DNA of 64,000 bases from Anthopleura xanthogrammica. Its lineage: Eukaryota > Cnidaria > Anthozoa > Actiniaria > Actiniidae. Positions 35,819 to 47,574 of this stretch are shown here, one piece after another. The stretch covers positions 312,501-376,500 of the forward strand of contig OZ025210.1 in NCBI GenBank assembly GCA_964019055.1. Direction: 5' to 3'. Position 1 is the stretch's first letter, and every line of letters begins with the position of its first letter. Both the position numbers and the translations under genes were made by a program. The notes under the pieces are model-generated. The model was given only the letters and a program-made list of their open reading frames with translations, was not told the origin of the DNA and searched no databases.

Positions 35819-38800
35819 ATGTCTGAAAACCCCGAAGATAGGGTTGTTCAAAATGGTTCTGGAGATCGCCCTCAGGTCGAAGAAGACATGAAAGTCGAAA
35901 GGGTTCTCGTTACTGGGGCAAGTGGTTATATTGCCTGTCATGTTGTCAAACAATTACTCGAATGTGGCAAGTTTATTGTTCGGGGCACTGTTAGAAATCT
36001 GAATAACGAAAAGAAGGTCAAGCCTCTGAAAAACCTATGTCCAGGTTCAAAATATCCACTGGAACTAGCTGAAGCTGAACTACTTGATGAACACTGCTGG
36101 GAAAGGTGGGCTATAATAAGTACCTATCTGTACTTGTTGTAATTGTTTTTGGGGCTTTATTATTTTTTCTGGGTATCTTGCGATGCAAAGTGTGCTGTTG
36201 TGGAGCACTTTTGATGCTTTGAACATATCGTTGTAAACTTATATTATTTTACATCGCAGGGAATTTCGAAAACAATGTTCTTTCAATTTTTCGTTTAGGC
36301 ATATCGCTCTGTACATTTCCTTTTAAAAATTGATGTCTTGCGATGAGGGATGGGCAAAATTGTACATCTAGATAGTGATCGAAACCGAAGTTACGTGGTT
36401 TCGTCATTCATGAAAAGAAAGAAAATTTTCCATATTTCTTTCTGTTCAATCTTAATTTCTATTGTTTAATTTCATTTATGCAATCACTGAGATTCGCTCA
36501 GTTGAATATGATATGTACACGTCATGTGTAAATATAACGATAATTAGTTTTTTACCCTGTTTTAAGCTTATGCATTGTGAAAGATTCATAAAATATTTAT
36601 TAAGACTCACCACAATTTTTTTGGGAATAATTTTGCTTGCAGCTAAATTAGAAACACAGTTGATTTTTTAGGATATTGTTTTATAAAAGAGCCCTTCAGA
36701 GATGTAAATCTGTTGAAAGCATTTTTTTTAATTTTTAGCTTTGATGCTTTGTCATCAGTCCTAGTCAATCATCATCATCATCTCTATCATCATCACCATA
36801 AACTTCATCGTCATCAGTACATCATCTTATCATCATTATAAACATCTTTTATCACAGTCATCATTATTGGTTTATTATTTTTATTATTATTCATTTGTTA
36901 TTTCTATTTAATATTTTAGGGCTATGGTTGGCTGTAAGTATGTTATTCATATGGCATCTCCTTTTCCTGCCTCCAATCCTCGTGACGAGAGTGAATTGAT
37001 TGAGCCAGCTGTCGAAGGAACCATTAATGTATTACAGGCATGTTCCAAGGCAAATATCAAAAGAGTTGTTCTTACAAGTTCCATTGCTGCTATTATTTGT
37101 AAGTATTCAGGTTTTTTTGAAAATTAGACTGAAATCTTAAATCTAGTGGCAGTGACTTCATCACTTTGGTACTCTATTCCCTATATGTATACATGTTTGA
37201 AATTGTGATAACCATATTCTAAACTTTGTGAATCATGAATTTTCTTAAATTTGACTGCTTAATCATTTCTGTGAGCTGTGATTGTTCTTTTTTAATGATC
37301 ATGACTTGTGCTGACACCATTTTATCACCCCTGTTACATTTGCTAATATACCTAAATTTGCATTGCCAGCTGGTAACCTGGACAGTAAAAGAGAACTGAC
37401 TGAGGAAGACTGGTCAGTCGAAGACCAATGTAACCCTTATGAGAAGAGTAAACTTATGGCTGAGAAAGCTGCATGGGATCTTGTCAAAAGACAACCAGGT
37501 TTGTTACACAGAAATGCTTTTTTTGCTATAAATCCCTTGCATGTGACGTCAAAGCAGCTCAATTTAGAAGACAAAACAAAAGAATTTATATCTCCTGAGA
37601 ATTGGAAACCTATTGTTTTGTACTCCAAATTGAGCTCCTGACGTATATTCCAAAGTGCTGCAAGGGGTCTATTACTGTATTGGACACTTGGATTGGATCC
37701 TTACCAGTTAAGTATTTTGTATATTTTTTTAGATGATAAGAAATTTGAGCTAGTGGTAATAAATCCTGGTCTGGTTTATGGACCAGTTCTTCATGGCTCA
37801 AACTGCACAAGTATGGAGGTAAAAAAGTTATGTAATATTCAATCACTTTTAGAATATGCTTCAGATGCAGCAGCAAATCTATTGGGGGTGAGGGGATAGT
37901 CAAAACCAGTAAATAAAAAGCCTAAACCATAGATAATTGGTCTGACTCTCACCCAACATCCCCTTTTTAGCTCATGCATCATTTGAAGATCAATCCCAGG
38001 GAGGAGAGGAAGTTTATCTTTCAAAAGACCCCTCCATTAGGTTTCAAGTAATTAACCTCACAATATGGCTTGATTAGATTCCCACAAGACTATTGGAGAG
38101 ACAGATAGCCATGGTGCCAAGACTTCATTTTGGTGTTGTTGACGTCAGAGATGTTGCCAAGGCTCATATTACTGCTATGACTTCAGTGAAAGGACCAGGT
38201 AGAGAAAAATGTCTTCCACTGAATAAGTTTCATCCCATGAATCTACTTCCCATTCATTTGATTTCATCCTATTCTAGTCAACCCATTTTTTGATGATATT
38301 CCATTTACTAAGTCCAATAAATCTTGTCACATCCCATCCATCCAATTTCCTTTTTTTTTATGCAGTTGATTTGTCAAACTACCCATTGTGATATTCAATT
38401 CCTTCAGTTTCATCCTATTCAGCTGTATCCAGTTACATCCCACTTTTCTATTTTCTCCTTTTTTTCACATTGTGGATTTCCTTTTGTTCAAGGTAATAGG
38501 TATATTGCTGTTAATAGAGGCATATGGTTGAAGGATACTGCCAAAATCTTGAATGATGAGTTCAGACCACAAGGTAAGTGAAACAATTGTTGCTAAGGAT
38601 AAACACCCTAGTTACCCCCTGATTGTTCCTGATTTGCCCCCGAGCTCCTTATCTAATGGTAGCAGAGGTCAATATATAATCACAGGTTTTTCCAAAATGC
38701 ACATTATTCATTTTTATAACCAGGATATAGAGTTCCTACAGCAGTTTGTCCGTCTGTTGGGATGTATGTCTATTCATTGTTTGACAGTGGTGTTAGAATG

Positions 38801-39502
38801 ATTTTACCATCCTTGGGTAAAGAAATGTTATTGAGCAACAAAAAGGTAACAATAATCAACAAAGTTGTACGTAATGTCTCTGCTAGTGATAAACTGAAAA
38901 CCTTATTGAACCCTAAAACAACCTCTGGGATGATTTTTAAGTCAAGACATGGTTAACTCTGACACAGATCCAACCCTGAAACAACCTCTGGGCTGATCAA
39001 AGTCAGGCGACTGGTGACTCACAGATAGAACACTTTAAACAACCTCTGGGCTAATCAAAGTCAGGGCACGGCTGAATAACTCACAAAATTTGGAATTTAG
39101 TGTGTTGAGTTTTGTGGAGGGATTAAGGACAATCTGGACAACCTGGAGAAAAACCCTCAAATGTAGGCAGTGACCTAACAAACTCTACCTACATGAGATG
39201 CTGAGTCCAGGAATCGAACCGGAGACTCCAGAGGTGAGAGGCAAGCATACTACTGCTACGCTACCCTTGACACCTTAACTAACTGTAGAACTAATTGTAG
39301 GAATGACCATAATTTAACAATTTGTTTGATGAAAATGTTTCAGATCAAAGAAGACCTTGGATTTGATCCCATAGATGTGGAAAAAACTCTTATTGACATG
39401 GCATATTCTATGATTGAACAAGGGTTTGTTAAAAAAACACCAAAGTATCTAGGACCTCCTGAAAAACGATCAACATCAACAGATACACAACCAAGCCAAT
39501 AA
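35819..39502 (+). CDS. Dihydroflavonol-4-reductase-like NAD(P)-dependent reductase (extended SDR), 8 exons
   Basis: Exons: 35819-36105, 36920-37098, 37370-37498, 37733-37818, 38078-38198, 38493-38573, 38724-38845, 39344-39502 (1164 nt, 387 aa). Rossmann motif VTGASGYIA (residues 31-39) and catalytic YxxxK (NPYEKSK, Y179/K183) are intact. HMASPFPASNPRDESELIEP, EGTINVLQACSKANIKRVV and FGVVDVRDVAKAHITAM are typical of DFR/CCR/methylglyoxal-reductase-like extended SDRs. In animals such proteins are annotated DFR-like without a flavonoid role; they probably reduce carbonyl compounds in the cytosol. A 25-30 residue polar N-terminal extension precedes the fold. Intron 3 carries a MITE and intron 7 a SINE. 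Confidence 0.92.
36760..36900. repeat. (ATC)-rich microsatellite
   Basis: Imperfect ATC/ATT trinucleotide tract in DFR-like intron 1. Confidence 0.85.
37533..37668. mobile_element. MITE, CCCTTGCA/AGCAGCTCAATTT family, copy 1
   Basis: Ends CCCTTGCA...AAAGCAGCTCAATTT and AAATTGAGCT...TGCAAGGGG are inverted. Related copies lie at 51798-51931 and 59443-59568. In DFR-like intron 3. Confidence 0.75.
38890..39270 (-). repeat. tRNA-derived SINE with repeated tail
   Basis: The minus-strand head GGGTAGCGTAGCAGTAGTAT has box A and CCGGTTCGATTCC is a good box B. The body is followed by three tandem diverged tail units containing CAGAGGTTGTTT at about 39045, 38985 and 38925. In DFR-like intron 7. Confidence 0.75.
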
Positions 39503-41052
39503 TAGAATTATGGATTTCTGATTATAAGCAATATCGTAATACATTGAATATTATGTTGATTTCTTATAACAAAAGATACACACACACAATCCATATATAC
39601 ATTTATATAAGAGGTAGTATTATTTACAGGATAAAGGGAAGAAAATAAGGGAAATTATAGAAAAATTGTTGTATACACCTAATTGCAAGAACTTTGTCAT
39701 ATATTTATAAAAAATAAAAAATAGGAATTAATAATTTATTTTTGCAAAACAGGTGTAATTGTTTCAATGTTTTTGAAGGTATAGACTGACATTTTTGAGA
39801 TTATCTTGTTGGTATATACTAAAACAGTTATATTCTCATTAATCTAGGGGGCTTTATGATCAAAATAAAAATTATATTTCTAATTCCTGTTTTTTATTTG
39901 TTTTATTTTTATTTTTTGATGATAATGTTCTTGCAATAAGGTGTAACTATATGTTTGAACGTATGCAGATAATGTTCTTGCAATAAGGTGTAACTATATG
40001 TTTGAACGTATGCCATATGTTGTAGCATATAATTTGTTAATGTGGCTTCTAATCATTTTCATTTTTACATGCAAACTATTGTACTTAACTATTTGCTTAT
40101 TCATAAGAATTGATAATTACAATCATACTGCAAGTCAACAACAGGAAAAACTCTCTTTTTATGAAATTCGTAACTGCCATAGTATATTGTGTGGCATAAT
40201 TTTTTATTCTTGATATTTAAAATTTTTTTTTTCTGGATTTAAGAAGAAATCACTGTTTTCGGGCAATATGTAATTCTCTTGAGTCTCACCATAAATGCAT
40301 TTCTTCAAGGATATCAGTAAAATAATAAAAGTGATACTCAAGGGAATGACGTAGTTTGAAATAGGATAACAGTATTTAGATCTATTTTGTGCAACTACAT
40401 CTGAATAACTATATTGTTAGTCTTGAATATTGTTTTATGGGTGCTACTTTCTCCTTGGGGTCCAAAGATCCTGCAGTCCGAGCAAAATTAAAACATCTAT
40501 CTTTTTGATGGACGTTTTTGATATTTTTTATATGTGAGATTTATCAGCTATTGTAACAGTTGTTGAGTTAGAGTACAAACACTAAAAGCGTGCAACATAA
40601 ATAGTGCTAAATTATGCTAATTCTGTTTAATCAGTGCTATTTAGTACTATTTGTTTCATGGGTTTAGTGAAAGTACTCTATTTTACTACCATACAAAGTT
40701 AAATTTAACCTTTTGTGGGGAAACTGTTTTTTTTTTTTAAGTCATTTAAGGGAATTATATAGAGATTTACATAATTTATGGTATAAAATTTATAATTATT
40801 AGTATCAAATTTCTTATTTGAACTAAAGTTATGATATTAATATTTCAAATCACATGTTAACAGTTTTGTTAGGAGCTAATGTCATAATTATACGTCCAAC
40901 AAGAATATTTAGAACCAAATAAAAAGTAAGATGAAAATTAAAAAATAAAAAATTGTTTATGTTTCATGAGCTGACGTACCTACATTAAATACTTCAAGAA
41001 ACTTAATGCTAACATCATAGCTGGAGAGTAACATAATTAAGTGACTAAAATT
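39503..41052. other. AT-rich intergenic DNA with a 47-bp tandem duplication
   Basis: 3' flank of the DFR-like gene. An exact 47-bp unit beginning GATAATGTTCTTGCAATAAG is present twice (39921-39967, 39968-40014). No exon recognised. Confidence 0.7.
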
Positions 41053-41587
41053 CCGGGGGAGGGGGGGGTACTACCACCCCAACTTGGGTGGGGGTATACC
41101 GCCAGGTCCTCAAAACCCTGACCCTATCCCAGACCTAGAATTTTGATTTCATATACCCTACCCCAGACTAAACCTAAGAATTGTAAACCCTAACCCAGAC
41201 TAAACCCCAAAATATACGCCCTATCCCAGACTAAGTCAAAAACAGTTAAAAAGCAAGTTTTTGTTTTATAGTATTTGCATATTTATATATCATATTCATA
41301 TATTCATCAAGTACAGAACTCCATACGTTTTCATAATGTACTGTCATTCTCACATAAATAGACAAAGTACCACAATATAAATCCTACCAGGCTAAAACAA
41401 CTAAAACATAACCCTATCCCAGAAAAAATGTCAAAAAGATACCCTATCCCAGACAAAAACCTTACCCTTCCCCAGAAAATTGTAAAAAAATGATACCCTA
41501 CCCCAGACCTAAAAGCCAAAAAACCATATCGGGCGGCACATACCCGTATAGCAAATATAGGGGAGTACCCCCCCCCCCCTCCCCCGG
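41053..41587. mobile_element. MITE with CCGGGGGAGGGGG ends and internal CCCTATCCCAGAC repeats
   Basis: Left CCGGGGGAGGGGGGGGTACT is mirrored by AGTACCCCC...CCCCCGG at the right end. The interior consists of about eight degenerate units of ACCCTA(T/C)CCCAGAC plus spacers, interrupted by an AT-rich centre. Confidence 0.8.
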
Positions 41588-42123
41588 GCTAAAATTTCTG
41601 AACACTGGGTTTTTTGGCTGACATTCATAACATTTTCATTCAAAGCTCATCTCATAATTACCAATATCTTGGTTGTGTATAATAGACTAAAGTGTAGCCC
41701 TAACAGTCAAGAGCTTGTGGCGTCCTTGTGGCCAGTGATTAAGTATGTGTTGTGAATAGATTAGGAACTTGAAACTTCAAGCAGTTTGGAAAAATATTTT
41801 TAATCATTCAAAATTATTAATGATGAAACACAACCACACTTTTTTTACAATTTTTTTATATAAACAATGGCTCATTTTAGAAAATACAAAATATTACATA
41901 CCTTTCTAGCTACCACCCAGGAGTTATTCAAAGTATTAGCCCCCACCCCTTAAGGTTTTCTCTATACATGAGACTTTAAAATCTCCATCCCCTTCCATGG
42001 GACAAAAACAAGTATGATTTCTAGAAATATTGAAGTATACGTACATGTATGTATTTACATGTATGTTAAGTTCAATTCAAGTGTCCTAATAATAATATTA
42101 CATTCCAATTAATAGAGAACGTG

Positions 42124-44681
42124 CTACGTTCCATATTTGTATTTTTTGCCTGAATCGTAATCATAATAGAACGTATTGATTGGCTTAAACCTGCTTGGGG
42201 CTGTATGGGCCCGGGGGGCTTTTTGGGAGGTTGGTTTTCGGTCTGTGTACCATTCAGCTGAATGCCATCTGTCAATACTTAGATAATGAGGATCAGTATT
42301 AACTGCTTTGTTTTCTGTGTCGGCTGGTGTTTCTAATGCTTTATCATTAGGATGGGATTGCAAATCTCCGGATCCATCGTCTATAATGGCCACCATGTTT
42401 AATTCATTATCATCATCATCTACAACATCTGTATCATCTGAAAGAAATTTAGAGATCATTGATCACTAAAATTTAATGAAGTCCAGGCAATAACCTCCAC
42501 AAATCATGCATGCATCCTTTCACTCCCCCAAAAATACACAACACCTGATGTCATCCCCAAATGGGAGAGGGAGCCACAGGCACTCTATAGGCGGACTTCC
42601 TTAGGTGTGGAGATATTTTACTGAAATACTTCTGGTATATTGTTATGATGTTAATTGCATAATTCCAGAAAATATTCACACTTCTCACACAGTCTTTGAT
42701 GATAGTATAAGCTCCAACTTCAACCACCTTTGTGGGGGAGGCTGGTATGGATAATCATAACTTACCATAAGGTTGTTTTATCCAATTATTTTCTTTGACG
42801 AAGAATGTTTTAAGGTCAGCTTTCGGGATGTACACCCCAAGTTTAGACAAGGTTTTGGAATCAATAAATCTTGTGCTGAAAATGAGAACCGTACTTTGAT
42901 TTTTAACATCACTTGAACTCTTTTATTTTTCAATAAAAGACAATAATATTTACTTACTTGTTGTAACGAGCACCTATCAAAAAACTGTGCATGGATTCTC
43001 CATTGGGGGTGATTCTGTAAGTAAATAAATGACACATGATAATATGAAAAGATTTTGTTTTAATTCAGTCTACTGTTCCATTAATTTTCAAACTAAATGA
43101 GAAATATATTTCCAGGGATGACTTACGGCTGATATCGATGTCCACCTTTAAATGGCCTATAATCTTCACCTATATATTACAAGCAGAGAATAAACAACAA
43201 TAAAATTACAATTTTTATTAAACAAACTTATTCAAACTAAAATGATTGCTACAGGTACTTACGGATTTTGCAGAGTCTCTTTTTAGTATTTGCTGACATA
43301 GCAGTCCGCGACAAAGATTCAGATGAGCTCACAGAACTCAATGACTCACTGGAGGCAGACTTCTTGCGCAGTAGGCTTGATTTAGTTTGTCTTCCATGCT
43401 TTGTACCTACTTCTGCCGCAGACACAGGCCTGTTGGCATAAGCATACACTGTGCTGGCTGTCTGAGGCCTATATGGTTGCTTAGGTGCTTTTCCTACATC
43501 AGGCATTGTCTGATAATCCATAGTAGAGTAGCCTGTTGCATGTGGGCGGCGTAATGCTGACCCTACCAGGATGTGCTATATGAAAAGTTATATTACATAT
43601 TTTAATGGAAAGGTTGAAAGAATATGATGACCACATCCCGCATATTCTATAAATTTTTGCTGGAATCTCACTCTCTTATATTCACCAAAAAATTATTTTT
43701 ACAACAAGAAAATTGAAAAAAAAAGGAAATATACCCATTCATCTAGCCAAATATTAGGTTGTAATGAGTAGTATTAAAAACTATGTCAATTTTACCTGGG
43801 AATCTTTTGGTTTCGTGACATCACCAATTGATACACATTTATGAGTTGACTTGTCAGAGCATGACGATGGTGCTCTTGTTCGAAGCGCTGTTCTTGAATA
43901 GCTTCTTGGTGCGTAAGCACTCAAAGAAGCTGCAAAATTATAAAAATATAGCAATATATGCATATCTAAAAATTGAGTATAGGTGACAGACCCTTATTTT
44001 CTTTCAGTCATCTCGAGCTCTCAAACTCTTCTTTTTTTAAACTTTTCTCAAGAATCCCATCAAAATGTCCCAAAAATTTTACCTAAAGGTAAAATCTCTT
44101 TAGGTTTTCCAAGATTGAAAGATTTAAGTAGAAAAGGTTTAATTTTTTTCACGAATGTACAAACTGACGAAAAGGTTTCGACGAAAAGAAGCATTTGAAA
44201 ATGGTTCAATAGGTGATAATTTTTGAGTAGATAAAGTATATTTAAAGTATTCCAATTAACACAAGTATACAATCATGGATATCAGATTTAATTAATGTTA
44301 AGCTTAAGTGTCAATGTTCCTAAAACACTATAAAGATATAAGATAAGATACTTGCCACAAGTTAGTTAAAAATTTAGCTCCAAAACTTATTTTTATCTGG
44401 CAAAACCAAGTCAAACATACTTGGAAACAGTTCTTAAGCTAAAACTTGAAGTAATATCAAGAAGATTAAATAAGAAAATAGATGGATATTTTGGAATATA
44501 AGAATAAAAAGAGCAGCCCTGTAGAATTATTATCTTTACGATCAAAGACATTTTAATGAGTTAAATATATTGGATTTTTTCACTCACCTCGAACTTCTCT
44601 GCGTCGTTTGTTGGTCGAATTGCCTGGTAAATTAAACTCAAAGCACCTCATGTGGCTAATACTTGCCTGTAAATCCCTCAT
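42124..44681 (-). CDS. Uncharacterised protein, 7 exons (candidate ciliary gene)
   Basis: Exons: 44588-44681, 43796-43929, 43263-43575, 43127-43169, 42958-43014, 42766-42875, 42124-42437 (1065 nt, 354 aa). I do not recognise the family. No signal peptide or membrane segment is seen. The N-terminal half is basic and Ser/Thr-rich with short Arg-Pro motifs (YRPQTAS, NRPVSAA), then a run of Ser-Glu/Ser-Leu repeats. A more ordered middle segment follows (RFIDSKTLSKLGVYIPKADL), then an acidic Asp tract and a Tyr-rich C-terminus (TFYYDYDSGKKYKYGT). A perfect RFX X-box lies 115 bp upstream of the ATG. Together these fit an axonemal or ciliary protein; that is inference. It is divergent from the SHOX-like gene 2.9 kb away. 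Confidence 0.8.
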
Positions 44682-44795
44682 TTTACTCTAATTTTTAGAC
44701 AAAACACTTATTTTCTAGCAGTATTTCTTTAAAATTTAGCTTTGACGTCCACTGACAAAGTCCAAACACAAGAACACCTGAGGTGAAAGGAACGT

Positions 44796-44809
44796 GTTGC
44801 CTTGGCAAC
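44796..44809. promoter_or_regulatory. RFX X-box
   Basis: GTTGCCTTGGCAAC, a perfect palindromic X-box with 2-bp spacer, 115 bp upstream of the start codon at 44681. X-boxes bound by RFX factors mark ciliary genes in animals. Confidence 0.65.
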
Positions 44810-44819
44810 AGGCCAGCCT

Positions 44820-47574
44820 TGATTCAATCGATAAATTATTAATACTCGACCCGATTTGCATGATGGTAGTCATTGTGAGAACGGCATATTTATGCGCTAG
44901 CGCTATATACATCAATTTTCAGGGGTTTTTATCATTCTTACATTCATTTTTCTAAACTATAACATGAATTTGAGCTATCATGAAACGTTCCTTTTACAAT
45001 TTCAAAATTTGCAAAAATGTTCAATGGATTTTCAACTTCCATAAAATGTTTGTTCCTTGACTGATAACCGTTCAAATCAACTGTAAAATTTGCTTTCATT
45101 TTGGAAAGCACTTGCTCAGTTGGATGTGCTAAAAAAAATAAAAATACAAAGTCTATTTTCTTTCGAATAGTTTATACGGTTGGCAACACAGCGCGGCCAA
45201 AAAGCTATTATAATGCTGTAAATCAAAAGCCATTTATCTGGCTGACAAGCAATGTCTTCAGTTACATCATGAATTTTCCACCAAGATATTGTATCTAAAA
45301 TTAACTCAAAATGGAAATCGTAAGCCTATTAAACTCGCCGTGGACTTTGGTATTGAGCCGTGGTAGTGCCACTTTCTAATGACAATGATTTGGCAGTGTG
45401 GGTTTTTGCTTTCATTTATCATTTTAATCGTTAATATTATGTCCAAGGTCATTATTACAACGCTCTCATAATTATGATTTGAGTAGGCATATATTTGAGC
45501 AATAACGAAGAGTGCCACTAATACAATTCCATGCATTCAAACCTTGGAGTTGAATGATCAAAAAGAGCGGGAAAAAGCGACACGTTTTAAATCATGAACT
45601 CAAGAGTTGGTGAATTCTTGAATGAAAACCACAAAAAGAGAAAGACCAAATCTAATATCTTGAAGTGTTTAAGCTTGAATAGCCGCCAGCCACTCGTGTT
45701 TCCACTTCAGATTAGACAAAAAAATTGTGCTAATTGTAAAAATTGATTAAACCAATCTAACCTGTCAGTTTGGTCCTTGTGGTGCATATTCTGTTTAATT
45801 GGCTTCCTGCGGTTTATTAATAAGAAATATGATCAAAAACATTCATGGTCTGTCAAATGCGAGCGTATCAAGAAATACAGCTCACGACGGGTGCTTCGTG
45901 CTTCAGATTTAATATCAATTGACAGTAGAAAAGCTGGTGAAAAATAGAAACTTCGCCTGCAGTTATGGTTTTGTTTCTGCCCAAACTGTCACTGGAAGCA
46001 TGGTGGGCGAGGGACATTTTGAGAAGCACATTCTCACTTTGTATTTCTATCAATTATAATATAGTATTCTAGCACTAAGGAAAGATCATTTTCGGCACAG
46101 ATATCTCAGTAAAGAAGTAAGGAATGAAAGAAACGTCTTCAAGAATTAAAACTATTATGCTTATTGACTGACTCAGCCCACATGTGCCTAATGGCTGATT
46201 CATTCCTTTTTTATGTATATATTTTTTATTTTGAAAAACACTATTGTTCTCTTAGTTTCGTGAGTATGTAACTGAGACACTCTAAGATTTCCAAAAAAAA
46301 ACTCGTCAAGTCTTCCTTCCTGAGGCAGTTTCCTTTCAATTGTTGTATTTTCTACTCTCGGTTGCGAAACAAAGCCAAGCAAGTCAGTAAAAGGAAATGC
46401 AAAGCGCTCTGTCTAATAAATACAAGCACAAAGACTCCTTCTTGTTATGTCTTGAGACTCGGCGTAGCTTTTTGTTCAAAGTACGAGTCAATTCTTTAAT
46501 CCTCTTATCACTGCTTGAGTATTTTTCGATTCACCTTGTGTCGGTGAAGGTGAGCGAACCGTACAAAGACAAATTGGATTTATATTTGAAAAACAAATAC
46601 GAAAATCATAGGAAGGAAAAACCCTTAAGCTGTCAGCAGTTTGAACTGGCTTGTCCCTCGACTTAAGACGCATTAATTATTTTGTTTAAGGATGATAATT
46701 TCCCTGTATTGTAATTGTTTTTGTCAAGATTACACTTATCCAGACTCTAAACAAATAAAAAGGACCACCTCCAAGCTAGCCTGCCATTCAACCGCTAAAC
46801 AGGTGTTGGCAAATCAAGTTCATAAAATGTTTCGAAACTATTTTCCACCGGTTTGGTTTACTTTCTTATTAGTTTTTCCTGGAAATTATAAAATCGATTA
46901 ATCTCATGATCTTAATGTCATAATCACGTAACGAAAGATGCTCTGTTGATTTGACCGATATAGAACCATACTGTACGGTGTCATTGACATGAGACGCAAA
47001 AAAATTAATTAAGAAGCGCATAATTCCGCCACGGGAACACCGGCTTGAATGGAGAGGCTCTCATAGTAAGACACGACATGTTTTGCTTTCCAATTATCCA
47101 TCAGCTCAGCTTGACACTAACTCTTTAATCAAGCCACAAACAAGATGCTGTTATCCTGGGACGTGCAAACAATGCCATGACAAAAGATCAAAAGCGCGGG
47201 AGGTATTCGTTTATTTTAATAAAATGTTAGCAATAAAAAGATAATCAATTTGATTAGTGAACGACTGGAGTTTAATATAGAACTTTATAGGATAACTGCC
47301 AAGGGTTATTTGTTCTGACGCTGACTATATGCATTGTCATTGTCTCAGTTTTCAGTGAAGTGTGGTTCTAGATCTCGTGGATGGGCTGTATCATTAATTG
47401 GCTTCATTTGGTCCGTTTCGACGAGTGTTCAGAAGTCAACTGGTCTTCTTGACATATCAACCTATTATTGGGATCTATTGAATGGTGTTGATGTATGCTA
47501 TACTGATCTGTTGGTGACGGCAAGCAGCCAGCCAGCCAGTCAGTCAGTACTTCCCGTACGTGCGGTGCACTAGA
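44820..47574. other. Intergenic region, no supported gene
   Basis: AT-rich; open frames up to 89 aa (46397-46666) lack recognisable domains, splice context or codon signal. The last few hundred bases are probably promoter and 5' UTR of the SHOX-like gene. Confidence 0.45.

Noticed and set aside
46397..46666. 89-aa frame between the uncharacterised gene and the SHOX-like gene
   Set aside because: No domain, no splice signals that extend it, no neighbouring exons in frame.
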